A stretch of 23,238 bases of DNA. Origin: Pseudomonadota bacterium. GTDB taxonomy: Bacteria > Pseudomonadota > Alphaproteobacteria > Sphingomonadales > Sphingomonadaceae. The DNA lies in contig JAEZES010000074.1 in the NCBI GenBank assembly GCA_023432995.1, positions 1-23,238 on the forward strand, given 5' to 3'. This document shows positions 6,497-14,046 of this stretch, one piece after another; position 1 is the stretch's first letter, and the number at the start of each line of letters is the position of its first letter. The notes under the pieces were generated by a model. That model was not told where the DNA came from. It saw nothing but the letters and a program-made list of their open reading frames with translations, and did no database searches. The translations under genes and the position numbers were made by a program.

Positions 6497-7486
6497 ATGG
6501 ACGCGATCACCACCCGGATCACCGCCACGGGCACCAGTCCCGACACCGGCTACACCAGCTACCGCCTCGGCGGCTTCGAGTTCACCCGCGACGAGTATTT
6601 CGCGCACGTGCACTGGCCCAAGGGCAGCCACATCATCGAGATCGACCGCTTCCTGCGGGCGATGGTGCGCGACATCGGCTGGGGCTTCTTCTACGGCTGG
6701 ATCTTCTTCGACGACATCTTCGGCACGACCAACCACTACGGCACGGTCGACCTGTTCGCCGGCGCTTATGACGCGGGGTACAAGGCCAAGGGGCTCGACC
6801 ATCTCGAGACCTTCCCGGCCGAGACGGTCAAGGAAGCGTTCGAGACGATCAGCCGGAACTGGATCAACGAGGGCTACGACCCGCTCTCGGCCCCGCTCGA
6901 GACGGGCTCGCCGCTGGGACCGAAGACCAGGGAGCGGACCGACGAGCTGGTCCGCGGGTTCGCCGCCGCCAGCCGTATGCTCGGGCTCGACGGCGAGCCG
7001 CCGGTGCGCTCGGACGCAACCGGGCATCCGATCAACCGGGCCTTCGCCGACATGGAGTTCGACACGCCCGAGATCGAGTGCGAGCCCGGCTTCGAAGGCC
7101 AGCTCCACGCGATCAACCTGTTCGACCACATCGCCCGCGCCGACGTGACCTGGAACCCCTCGTTCACCGCGGTCACCGGCGCCTCGATCTGCTGCGTGAC
7201 CAGCGAGGAGCACATGCTCCCGGTGATCCACGGCAACGACCGCAACGAATGGTTCGTCCAGCTTTCCGACGAGATCCACTGGCAGATCGCCGACAAGAAC
7301 ACCGGCCAGCCGCGCGGGACGATCGTGATGAAGGCTGGCGACGTCTGCGCGATGCCCGCCGACATCCGCCACCAGGGCTTCAGCCCCAAGCGCTCGATGT
7401 TGATGGTGCTCGAGAACGGCACGCCGGGGCTCGAGACGCGCTATGCCTCGGGCGAGCTCAAGCCGTACCCGGTCGATTTCGGCTGA
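6497..7486 (+). CDS. Hydroquinone 1,2-dioxygenase, large (catalytic) subunit
   Basis: Cleaves hydroquinone between C1 and C2 using O2 and Fe(II), giving 4-hydroxymuconic semialdehyde. At 329 residues it matches the HapD/PnpD family. The iron-site pattern is present: IHGNDRNEW gives H245, N247 and E251, and DIRHQGF gives H292. As I recall, the PnpCD structure uses His-256, Asn-258, Glu-262 and His-303, so all four align with a constant offset of 11. Other landmarks are YFAHVHWPKGSHIIEIDRF near 35-53 and GFFYGWIFFDDIFGT. It follows the small subunit by 11 bases with a GAGGAG ribosome site. Substituted hydroquinones (methyl-, methoxy-, chloro-) are also accepted in this family, so the natural substrate is uncertain. 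Confidence 0.9.
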   Translation: MDAITTRITATGTSPDTGYTSYRLGGFEFTRDEYFAHVHWPKGSHIIEIDRFLRAMVRDIGWGFFYGWIFFDDIFGTTNHYGTVDLFAGAYDAGYKAKGLDHLETFPAETVKEAFETISRNWINEGYDPLSAPLETGSPLGPKTRERTDELVRGFAAASRMLGLDGEPPVRSDATGHPINRAFADMEFDTPEIECEPGFEGQLHAINLFDHIARADVTWNPSFTAVTGASICCVTSEEHMLPVIHGNDRNEWFVQLSDEIHWQIADKNTGQPRGTIVMKAGDVCAMPADIRHQGFSPKRSMLMVLENGTPGLETRYASGELKPYPVDFG

Positions 7487-7503
7487 TCGCCACCCCCGCT
7501 TGC

Positions 7504-7544
7504 CGGAGGGGCCGGGCCGGCCAGTGAGGGCCCGGAACCCTCCG
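7504..7544. terminator. Strong hairpin between dioxygenase and quinoprotein genes
   Basis: CGGAGGGGCCGGGCC (7504-7518) pairs with GGCCCGGAACCCTCCG (7529-7544) around a 10-base loop, with one small internal irregularity. There is no T-tract. It may be an attenuator, a 3' mRNA-protecting hairpin or a REP-like repeat. The 120-base gap also has an 11-base direct repeat ATCGCCACCCC at 7486-7496 and 7548-7558. Terminator is my best label, not certain. Confidence 0.45.
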
Positions 7545-7606
7545 CCCATCGCCACCCCGTAAGGGGGGGCGGAAACCTTCGCCAATCCCAAGACCCAAGG
7601 ACCTTC

Positions 7607-9478
7607 ATGCGCCTAACCGCCCGCTTCTTGTTCGCCAGTGCGCTGCTGGCCACGCCGCTCCCCGCCCTCGCCGAAGCGCCGGACTACGTCGCCTGGGACC
7701 AGTACCTCGGCGGACCGGACAGTTCGCAGTACACTTCGCTCGACCAGATCACCCCCGCCAACGTCGCGCAGCTCGAAGTGGTCTGGGAGTACCCGACCGG
7801 AGAGGGCGCGCCGCCGCAGTTCAACCCGATCGTGGTCGACGGCACGATGTACCTGCAGACCGGCAGCGGGCAGATCGCCGCGCTCGATCCGGAGACCGGC
7901 CAGGAGAAGTGGAAGAGCGAGACCGCCGGACGGATCGGCACGCGCGGGATCAACTACTGGCAGAGCGCCGACGGCTCCGACCGGCGGCTGGTGTTCCTCA
8001 ACGACGGGCTGGTGCGGGCGATCGATGCGCGCACCGGCAAGTACGTCCCGAACTTCAGCATCGACCTGCGCGACGCCTTGCCAGCCGGCTCGATTATTCC
8101 CGAGCGGCCGCTGATGACCAGCAATCCGGGCCGGGTGTTCGAGAATCTGTTCATCGTCTCCCTGCCCGGAGGGCAGGGCTACGGTTCGTACCCCTCGAAC
8201 ATCCACGCCTACGACATCCGCACCGGCGCGCTGAAGTGGTCGTTCAACATGATCCCGCGGATCGGCGAGCCCGGCTCCGAGACCTGGCCCGAAAAGGACC
8301 GCGAGACGTTCGGCGGCGGGCACAACTGGTCGGAGTTCACGGTCGATGCCGAGGCCGGCGTGGCCTACATCCCGACCGGCAGCCCGCGGTTCGACTTCTA
8401 CGGCGGCAACCGGCCGGGCCACAACCTCTACGGCAACTCGCTGCTCGCGCTCGACGCGCGCACCGGCAAGCGGCTGTGGCACTTCCAGGCCGTGCACCAC
8501 GACTTGTGGGACTACGACCTGCCGAGCGCGCCCAAGCTGATGACGATCCGCAAGGACGGCAAGGACATCCCTGCGGTGGTGATCGCGGCCAAGCACGGCT
8601 TCGTGTTCGCGTTCGACCGCCGCACCGGCGAGCCGGTCTGGCCGATCGAGGAACGCCCGGTCCCCGCGTCCGACGTCCCGGGCGAGCAGGCCTCGCCCAC
8701 GCAACCGTTCCCGACCTGGCCGCTGCCGTTCTCGCGCCAGAGCTTCACGGAGGCCGACATCAACCCGCATGTGCCGGCGGAAGACCAGCAGAAGATTCGC
8801 GAGATCCTGCGCGCGGCCCGCAACGAGGGCCTGTTCACCCCGCCGAGCCTGCGCGGCTCGATCTCGATGCCGGGGCACAACGGCGGCACCAGCTGGGGTG
8901 GCACCGCGATCGATCCCGAGCGCGGACGGCTGTTCGTGGTCAGCCGCGAGATTCCGACGCTCAATACGCTGGTGCCCGACAATCGCCCCGAGGCGACCGC
9001 CGGCATGCCAAACGCCAGCCCCGAAGTGCGGGCCTACGGCTCGCCGTACAACTTCATGCTGCAATCGAACGGGATGGCCTCGATCAAGCCGCCGTTCTCG
9101 TTCCTGACGGCCTACGACATGAACACCGGCGAGCAGCTCTATCACCTGCCCGACGGCGAGAGCTGGGTGCTCGAGCAGCAGGGGGTGACCGGCACCGGCA
9201 GCCAGGCGCCGCGCGGCGGCCCGGTGGCCACCGCCAGCGGGCTGCTGTTCGTCGGCACTTCCGGCGACCGCACGTTCCGCGCCCGGGATGCGGCGACCGG
9301 CGAGGTGCTGTGGGAGCACAAGCTCGACGCGGCGACCGAAGGGGTTCCGGCGATCTACCAGGTGGGCGGGCGACAGTTCATCACCATCCCGGTCGGCGGC
9401 GACGGACTGTTCCCGCATCGCGGACAGCCAACGCCAGGACCGAGCCGCTACGTGACGTTCGCGCTGCCCGCGCGCTGA
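7607..9478 (+). CDS. Periplasmic PQQ-dependent dehydrogenase (mGDH-like beta-propeller)
   Basis: A 623-residue quinoprotein dehydrogenase with a signal peptide (cleavage near ALA-EAP, residue 22) and an eight-bladed propeller over the rest. It resembles the periplasmic domain of membrane glucose/quinate dehydrogenases. GGHNWSEF, HHDLWDYDLPSAPK and AAKHGFVFAFDRRTGEPVWP are visible. D302 and K329 have the same 27-residue spacing as the catalytic Asp/Lys pair (D466/K493) of E. coli mGDH as I remember it. Unlike Gcd there is no N-terminal five-helix ubiquinone domain and no cytochrome c CxxCH motif, so electrons must pass to a separate acceptor. An AAGGA ribosome site lies 6 bases before the ATG. 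The substrate is unknown; alcohol or sugar oxidation is possible. No PQQ biosynthesis gene is in the window. Confidence 0.88.
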   Translation: MRLTARFLFASALLATPLPALAEAPDYVAWDQYLGGPDSSQYTSLDQITPANVAQLEVVWEYPTGEGAPPQFNPIVVDGTMYLQTGSGQIAALDPETGQEKWKSETAGRIGTRGINYWQSADGSDRRLVFLNDGLVRAIDARTGKYVPNFSIDLRDALPAGSIIPERPLMTSNPGRVFENLFIVSLPGGQGYGSYPSNIHAYDIRTGALKWSFNMIPRIGEPGSETWPEKDRETFGGGHNWSEFTVDAEAGVAYIPTGSPRFDFYGGNRPGHNLYGNSLLALDARTGKRLWHFQAVHHDLWDYDLPSAPKLMTIRKDGKDIPAVVIAAKHGFVFAFDRRTGEPVWPIEERPVPASDVPGEQASPTQPFPTWPLPFSRQSFTEADINPHVPAEDQQKIREILRAARNEGLFTPPSLRGSISMPGHNGGTSWGGTAIDPERGRLFVVSREIPTLNTLVPDNRPEATAGMPNASPEVRAYGSPYNFMLQSNGMASIKPPFSFLTAYDMNTGEQLYHLPDGESWVLEQQGVTGTGSQAPRGGPVATASGLLFVGTSGDRTFRARDAATGEVLWEHKLDAATEGVPAIYQVGGRQFITIPVGGDGLFPHRGQPTPGPSRYVTFALPAR

Positions 9479-9492
9479 CTTGGGAATTGGAC

Positions 9493-10914
9493 ATGGCCGA
9501 CGACACACGCTTCTACATCGACGGCGCCTGGGCGGACCGGCCGGGCGCCGCGCGGATTGCCGTGACCAACCCCTACACCGAGGACACGATCGGCCACATC
9601 GCCGCGGGAACGCCGGCCGACGTCGACCTCGCCGTGGCGGCGGCGCGGCGAGCGTTCGAAGCGTTTTCGCAGACGCCGGTGGCGCAGCGCCTGGCCCTGC
9701 TCGAACGCATCCGCGACCTGCTCGAGGAGCGGTCGGAGGCCTTCGCGCAGGCGATCGCGGCTGAGATGGGGGCCGCGATCGGCTTCGCCCGCGCCGGGCA
9801 GTGCCACTTCGGGATCGAGCACGTGCGCGTGGCGATCGAGGTGCTGCGCCGCTTCGACTTCGAGGGCGCGGTCGACGGAATCCATGTGCGCCGCGAGCCG
9901 ATCGGCGTGGTCGCGGCGATCACGCCGTGGAACTGGCCGCTGTACCAGATCACCGCCAAGGTCGCCCCGGCTCTCGCCGCCGGCTGCACCGTCGTGCTCA
10001 AGCCGAGCGAGCTCTCCCCTTTCACGGCGCTGCTGTTTGCGCAGGTCATGCACGACGCGGGCACGCCACCGGGAGTGTTCAACCTCGTCAACGGCACCGG
10101 CGAGGTGGTCGGCGCGGCGATGTCGGCCCACCCGGCCGTCGACAAGGTCTCGTTCACCGGCTCGACCCGCGCCGGGGTGCTCGTGGCGCAGGCGGCCGCG
10201 CCGACGATCAAGCGCGTGGTGCAGGAACTCGGCGGCAAGTCGCCCAACGTGTTCCTGCCTGACGCCGATTTCGCCAGCGCCGTGCCCAAGGGCATTCTCG
10301 GCGCGATGCGCAACGTCGGGCAGTCGTGCGCAGCGCCGACCCGGATGGTCGTCCCGGCCACGCGCCTCGCCGAAGTCGAAGCGCTGGCGGCGGAAACCGC
10401 AGCCGGCATCGTCGTCGGCGACCCGCTCGACGAGGCGACGGTGCTCGGCCCGCTCGCCAACGCGCCGCAGTTCGCCAAGGTGCAGGACCTGATCCAGTCG
10501 GGCATCGACCAGGGCGCCAAGCTGGTCTGCGGCGGGACGGGCCTGCCGCCTGGGCTCAACCACGGCTATTTCGCGCGGCCGACTGTGTTCTCCGAAGTCA
10601 CCCCCGAAATGCGCATCGCCCAGGAGGAAATCTTCGGCCCGGTCGTTGTGCTGATGCCCTACCAGGACGAAGAGGACGCGATCCGCATCGCCAACGCCAC
10701 GGTCTACGGCCTCAGCTCTCACGTGCAGTCGGCAGACCAGGAAAGCGCGCGACGCGTGGCGCGCCGGATCCGCGCCGGACAGGTGCACATCAACTATCCG
10801 GCGTGGTCAGGCTATGCGCCGTTCGGCGGCTATCGCCAGTCCGGCAACGGCCGCGAATACGGCGTATTCGGCCTCGAGGAGTATCTCGAGGTCAAGGCCA
10901 TCCTCGGCTACTGA
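9493..10914 (+). CDS. NAD(P)+-dependent aldehyde dehydrogenase (candidate 4-hydroxymuconic semialdehyde dehydrogenase)
   Basis: A complete 473-residue member of the ALDH superfamily in the cytoplasm. Landmarks are PWNWPLYQI with the oxyanion Asn (N147), LKPSELSP for cofactor binding, FTGSTRAG, the general base E245 in QELGGKSPN, the nucleophile C279 in GQSCAAPTR, and EEIFGPVVV. All catalytic residues are intact. Hydroquinone meta-cleavage clusters carry such an enzyme (HapE/PnpE) to oxidise 4-hydroxymuconic semialdehyde to maleylacetate, so I infer that role from position. An alternative is oxidation of an aldehyde made by the neighbouring quinoprotein. It lies 14 bases after the quinoprotein and one base before the hydrolase-fold gene, so they are probably co-transcribed. 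Confidence 0.9.
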   Translation: MADDTRFYIDGAWADRPGAARIAVTNPYTEDTIGHIAAGTPADVDLAVAAARRAFEAFSQTPVAQRLALLERIRDLLEERSEAFAQAIAAEMGAAIGFARAGQCHFGIEHVRVAIEVLRRFDFEGAVDGIHVRREPIGVVAAITPWNWPLYQITAKVAPALAAGCTVVLKPSELSPFTALLFAQVMHDAGTPPGVFNLVNGTGEVVGAAMSAHPAVDKVSFTGSTRAGVLVAQAAAPTIKRVVQELGGKSPNVFLPDADFASAVPKGILGAMRNVGQSCAAPTRMVVPATRLAEVEALAAETAAGIVVGDPLDEATVLGPLANAPQFAKVQDLIQSGIDQGAKLVCGGTGLPPGLNHGYFARPTVFSEVTPEMRIAQEEIFGPVVVLMPYQDEEDAIRIANATVYGLSSHVQSADQESARRVARRIRAGQVHINYPAWSGYAPFGGYRQSGNGREYGVFGLEEYLEVKAILGY

Positions 10915-10915
10915 A

Positions 10916-11809
10916 ATGCCGAGACAGCGAGCACCTTGGGTACTCGCCGTGCTCGCGCTGGTCGCGGCAGCCGCCCCGCTGTGCGCGCAGGACCTGTTCC
11001 CCTCGGGGTCGCGCCTGACCGAACCGCCGGACGCGCGGCTGGTGCCGCCCAACGCCCTTCCCGAGCGCTTGAAGTTCGGTCCGGCGCACTGGCAGGATCT
11101 CGCGTTCTACCGGGGCGCGGGCAGCGGGCCGCATCCAGTCATCGTCGCATTCAACGGGATAGGCGGATGGGCGCGCCATCGCCTCACTGAAGCCGGCATC
11201 TCGCTGGCGCTGGTCGCTGACGGGCGCTCCAACCCGACCGCGCCCGAAACCATCGACGGCCTGGTCGAGGCCCTGCGCTTCCTCGACCGCGAGGCCGGGA
11301 CGCTCGGCCTTGACCGCGAGCAAATCGTGCTGTTCGGCGTCGGCAACGGCGGCAGCCTGGCCACGCTGTTCGGGACCGATCCCGCGCTCTTCGAACGTAC
11401 CGGAATCCCGTTCGCAAACCTGCGTGCGGTGATCTCGATCGGCGGCGAGGATTTCGACGTTCTTCGGCGCGCCGGCGAGAACGCCTATCTCCGTTCGCTC
11501 TACCGCCGGCACTACAGCCGCGACGAGGCCGAACTCGCCCGGCTCTCGCCGATGACTCACCTGGCGCCGCCCAACGCCCCCGCGTTCCTGCTGATGGCCG
11601 AGGCGCGCGACGAGAACGGCGTTCGGGAATCGCAGCGGATGGCCGCAGCGCTCGCCGGCGCCGGGGCTGCGGCGAGCTACGCGGTGTTGCCCGACCCCCG
11701 CGAACGCGTCCGTGCGACGCATTTCATGGCCGAGGAGACGGGGTCCGGCCGCGAGGTCATGCCGTTCCTGCGCTCGGTGCTGACGCTGCCGGACGCGCCG
11801 GCGCGTTAA
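10916..11809 (+). CDS. Exported alpha/beta-hydrolase-fold protein lacking the serine nucleophile
   Basis: A 297-residue protein with a signal peptide (cleavage near residue 24, PLCAQ) and an alpha/beta-hydrolase layout. There is a HPVIVAFNGIGGW strand-loop near 72-84 (oxyanion region), a nucleophile-elbow-like segment FGVGNGGSLATLFG, FLLMAEARDENGV (acid region) and a late RATHFMAEE (H269). Against the usual FGHSAGGHLA, the serine position is glycine (G143) and the next residue is Asn144, so classical esterase chemistry looks lost. The start ATG lies one base after the aldehyde dehydrogenase stop, implying translational coupling. It could be a non-catalytic binding protein, use a different nucleophile, or have no role in hydroquinone breakdown. 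Confidence 0.75.
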   Translation: MPRQRAPWVLAVLALVAAAAPLCAQDLFPSGSRLTEPPDARLVPPNALPERLKFGPAHWQDLAFYRGAGSGPHPVIVAFNGIGGWARHRLTEAGISLALVADGRSNPTAPETIDGLVEALRFLDREAGTLGLDREQIVLFGVGNGGSLATLFGTDPALFERTGIPFANLRAVISIGGEDFDVLRRAGENAYLRSLYRRHYSRDEAELARLSPMTHLAPPNAPAFLLMAEARDENGVRESQRMAAALAGAGAAASYAVLPDPRERVRATHFMAEETGSGREVMPFLRSVLTLPDAPAR

Positions 11810-11819
11810 CCGCCCACTC

Positions 11820-12689
11820 TCAGTGGACCGGCGGGTCGGTGCGCGGGACCTGATGGACCGGCGCGACCGGCTCGCCGGGCTGGCGCGGCGGCAGCGCGTC
11901 CTCGGGCACGTCGTCGATCAGCATGTCGCGCGTCGGAACCTCGTCGAGCGTGCGGACGCGCACCTCGAGCTGCTCGCCATTCCAGCGAAGCTCGTTGAAG
12001 CTCGGCGGGGTCGAGCGGATGCGCTGCGAGAGCGTGCCGGCACCGATCATGCGCACGGGCCCGGCGGGCGTGTCCTCGAGGATGTCGAACGGATCGTGGA
12101 CGTGGCCGCTGAGCACCCCAAGCACGCCGCGGCGGGCCAGTTCGGCCAGCGCGCGCTGGCCGTTGATCGTCAGCGCCGTACCCTTGGTGCCGACCTCGCG
12201 CAACGGATGGTGCACCGCGACCAGGGCGCGCGTCCCGTGCGGCAGCGCGTCCAGCGCGGCCAGGCATTTGCGCAGCGCCGAGCGCGAGACCCAGCCCTTC
12301 GACCAGTTCAATCGGGGCTGCGCGCGCACGGCCGTCTTCAACGGGATTATCGCCAGGCCGGGCAGGTCGATCTCGCGCTCGATGAGGCCCTGGATCGCGC
12401 GAAACCGGCGGTAGGGCGAGACGAAGCGCTCGATCAGGTTGAAGTAGGGCATGTCGTGATTGCCGATCTCGACCGTTACCGGCACGTCGAGCGAGCGGAT
12501 CCAGGCGCATGCCGCTGCGTATTCGCGGTGGCGCGCGCGCATCGTCAGGTCGCCGGTGATGGCCACCGCAGCCGGGCGCCGGGCGGCGATCTCGTTCTGC
12601 ACCCAGTCGAGCGCAGCGTTGTCCTCGAGCCCGAAGTGGATATCGCTCAGGTGAAACAGCAGCGTCGGCGGGCTGGAGCTATCTGGCAT
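11820..12689 (-). CDS. Metallophosphoesterase (CpdA-like calcineurin fold)
   Basis: A 289-residue cytoplasmic phosphoesterase with all dimetal motifs: DIH (D16, H18), GDLT (D47), GNHD (N77, H78), VHH (H160/H161) and GHVH (H196, H198). The order and spacing resemble the class III cyclic-nucleotide phosphodiesterase/CpdA group, but the substrate cannot be assigned. The C-terminal 30 residues are Pro-rich and probably disordered. It is the last gene of a three-gene minus-strand unit and its start overlaps the lipid-kinase stop by 11 bases, so translation is coupled. That pairing suggests a phospholipid or lipid-phosphate substrate, which is inference. It converges with the hydrolase-fold gene, leaving only 10 bases between stops. 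Confidence 0.88.
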   Translation of the reverse strand: MPDSSSPPTLLFHLSDIHFGLEDNAALDWVQNEIAARRPAAVAITGDLTMRARHREYAAACAWIRSLDVPVTVEIGNHDMPYFNLIERFVSPYRRFRAIQGLIEREIDLPGLAIIPLKTAVRAQPRLNWSKGWVSRSALRKCLAALDALPHGTRALVAVHHPLREVGTKGTALTINGQRALAELARRGVLGVLSGHVHDPFDILEDTPAGPVRMIGAGTLSQRIRSTPPSFNELRWNGEQLEVRVRTLDEVPTRDMLIDDVPEDALPPRQPGEPVAPVHQVPRTDPPVH

Positions 12690-13530
12690 CGGGCGCGGTC
12701 GCTAGCAGATCGACCTCGCAGGCAGCCAGCACGAACTCCGCGTGCGCCGGGGCCTCCGCCGCCTCGCCGTCGATCAGCAGGCCGAACGCGTTGCCGCGGG
12801 TGCTGGCGAGCGCGACCGCCGGCGCGCGGCCGAGCAGCTCGTGCGGGCCTTCGCGAAAGTTGCGCCGGACCAGGGCCCAGGCCTGCTCGAGGTACTCGAC
12901 GGCGGATTCGGCATGATAGGCGACCACGGCGATCGCCTCGTCGCCGGGCTCGAGGCAGATCAGCGGATAGCCCTCCGGGCGGCCGAGCAACGGCTCGGCG
13001 CAGCGGATCATTTCACCCGTCAGCGTCTCGTCGATCGCCTCGACGGTACTCTCGGCAAGCTCGACCACCGCTGCCTCGCGCAGCGCCTCGCGCACGCGCC
13101 CCCAGCTCGTCCCCGGTCCGGCGAGAACCCCGGCATAGGCGTGGCCCGAAGGACAGCGAATCACGCTCGGCCGGCGGGCCGCGGTCGCCCCGCGGGCCAC
13201 CGCCGCCACCACGTCGTCCATCGAGCGATCGCCGTGAAGCCGATGGTAGAGCAGGTTCATCGTGCCGCCCGGCAGCACCAGCACCGCTCCGCCCCAACCC
13301 GCCAGCGCCTCGATCACGCCGTTGATCGTGCCGTCGCCGGCGAACACCGCGACGAGATCAATCCCGGCGGAGTCCAGCGCCGCCGGCGTCGGCAGGTCCT
13401 GCTCCGGAAAGACGGTGCGCTGCGCGACGCGCAGGCCGTGGCTCCCGCAGCATTCGTCGAGAGCGGCGAGAGCGGCGTCGTCGTTGCTGCCGCTCGACGC
13501 GTTGTTGACCAGCCAGATTGCCCGTTCCAT
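12679..13530 (-). CDS. Diacylglycerol-kinase-family lipid kinase
   Basis: A 283-residue protein of the DagK/YegS/sphingosine-kinase catalytic family, which phosphorylates lipid hydroxyls with ATP. The nucleotide-binding motif reads AGDGT (64-68) rather than the usual GGDGT, and is followed by the second signature PGGTMN (87-92). The N terminus (IWLVNNASSGS) is the normal family start. The C-terminal half is less typical but has a GEAAEAPAHAEF segment where related kinases carry the second catalytic-domain strand. Sphingomonads make glycosphingolipids, so a sphingoid or ceramide substrate is conceivable, but this is only a suggestion. It lies between a small membrane protein gene (35 bases upstream) and the overlapping phosphoesterase gene. 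Confidence 0.85.
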   Translation of the reverse strand: MERAIWLVNNASSGSNDDAALAALDECCGSHGLRVAQRTVFPEQDLPTPAALDSAGIDLVAVFAGDGTINGVIEALAGWGGAVLVLPGGTMNLLYHRLHGDRSMDDVVAAVARGATAARRPSVIRCPSGHAYAGVLAGPGTSWGRVREALREAAVVELAESTVEAIDETLTGEMIRCAEPLLGRPEGYPLICLEPGDEAIAVVAYHAESAVEYLEQAWALVRRNFREGPHELLGRAPAVALASTRGNAFGLLIDGEAAEAPAHAEFVLAACEVDLLATAPDAR

Positions 13531-13549
13531 GCCGCCTCAGCGCTCGCCC

Positions 13550-13565
13550 CGGGAACGGGTTCCCG
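13550..13565. repeat. Inverted repeat upstream of the lipid kinase
   Basis: CGGGAACGGGTTCCCG is an inverted repeat with 7-base arms and a 2-base centre. It sits directly after the stop of the small membrane protein gene (minus strand) and 20 bases before the lipid-kinase ATG. It may be an operator or an mRNA hairpin within the operon. Confidence 0.35.
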
Positions 13566-13832
13566 TCATACCCGCCGGGATAGGATAAGCCAGCCGGCGA
13601 GCGCGTTCATCGCGCTGTAGGCGAGATAGGCCCACGCCCAGGCGGGCTGGCCCCCGGCAACCAGCAGCATGGCCGCGACCAGAAGCGCGAGCTCGAGCAA
13701 CAGGCTGCCGTAGCCGCCGAACAGCGCCGCCAGCCGGCTCATGTGCGACAGCACCGGGTGCCCGCTTTCGAGCACCGCCTTGTGCAACGCAAAGTTGCCG
13801 ATTCCGAGCGCGAAGAGGAACAAAATTACCAT
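13566..13832 (-). CDS. Small integral membrane protein
   Basis: An 88-residue protein with three hydrophobic stretches (VILFLFALGIGNFAL, LLLELALLVAAMLLVAGG, AWAYLAYSAMNALAGWLIL). They are linked by a short polar loop containing ESGHPVLSHMSR. I do not recognise the family. The ATG at 13832 has an AGGCGA ribosome-site-like sequence about 6 bases upstream; a GTG at 13847 is in frame but has none. It is the first gene of a unit with the lipid kinase (35-base gap) and the metallophosphoesterase, suggesting a membrane-lipid role by context only. Confidence 0.7.
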   Translation of the reverse strand: MVILFLFALGIGNFALHKAVLESGHPVLSHMSRLAALFGGYGSLLLELALLVAAMLLVAGGQPAWAWAYLAYSAMNALAGWLILSRRV

Positions 13833-13984
13833 GTCGCCTAGAATCACGAAACGCTCGTCGGTCGCCGTCAGCCGTTCATAGACCCCAACCGCGCATTCGT
13901 CGCCGTGCTGGCCGCCCGTCGACCGCCCAACCGCTTTGTCGAGCTTGCCGCGCAGGCCGGCCTGATCGCGGCTATTCCTTCTCC

Positions 13985-14022
13985 TGCGCCGCAGCCTTCA
14001 GCAGTCCCGAAGCTGCGGCGCA
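13985..14022 (+). promoter_or_regulatory. Leader hairpin before urcA
   Basis: TGCGCCGCAGC (13985-13995) and GCTGCGGCGCA (14012-14022) form a perfect 11-bp stem with a 16-base loop. It ends about 13 bases before the GAGGAGGA ribosome site of the UrcA gene. A short TTTTT follows eight bases after the stem, too far for a standard terminator. It may stabilise or regulate the urcA mRNA. The rest of the 214-base gap (13833-14046) shows no clear gene. Confidence 0.45.
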
Positions 14023-14046
14023 ACCCAAGTTTTTGAGGAGGATGAC

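Noticed and set aside
7909..9492. Open frame upstream of and in frame with the aldehyde dehydrogenase
   Set aside because: It overlaps the quinoprotein in another frame and is Arg/Gly/Ala-rich noise; the ALDH family starts at ATG 9493.
7613..9508. 631-codon minus-strand open frame opposite the quinoprotein
   Set aside because: Low-complexity shadow with no recognisable motif, fully covered by a well-supported gene.
13842..14036. Short plus-strand open frame before urcA
   Set aside because: No ATG and no ribosome site; only a GTG giving about 43 Pro/Ala/Arg-rich residues. It runs through the hairpin and looks like chance at high GC.
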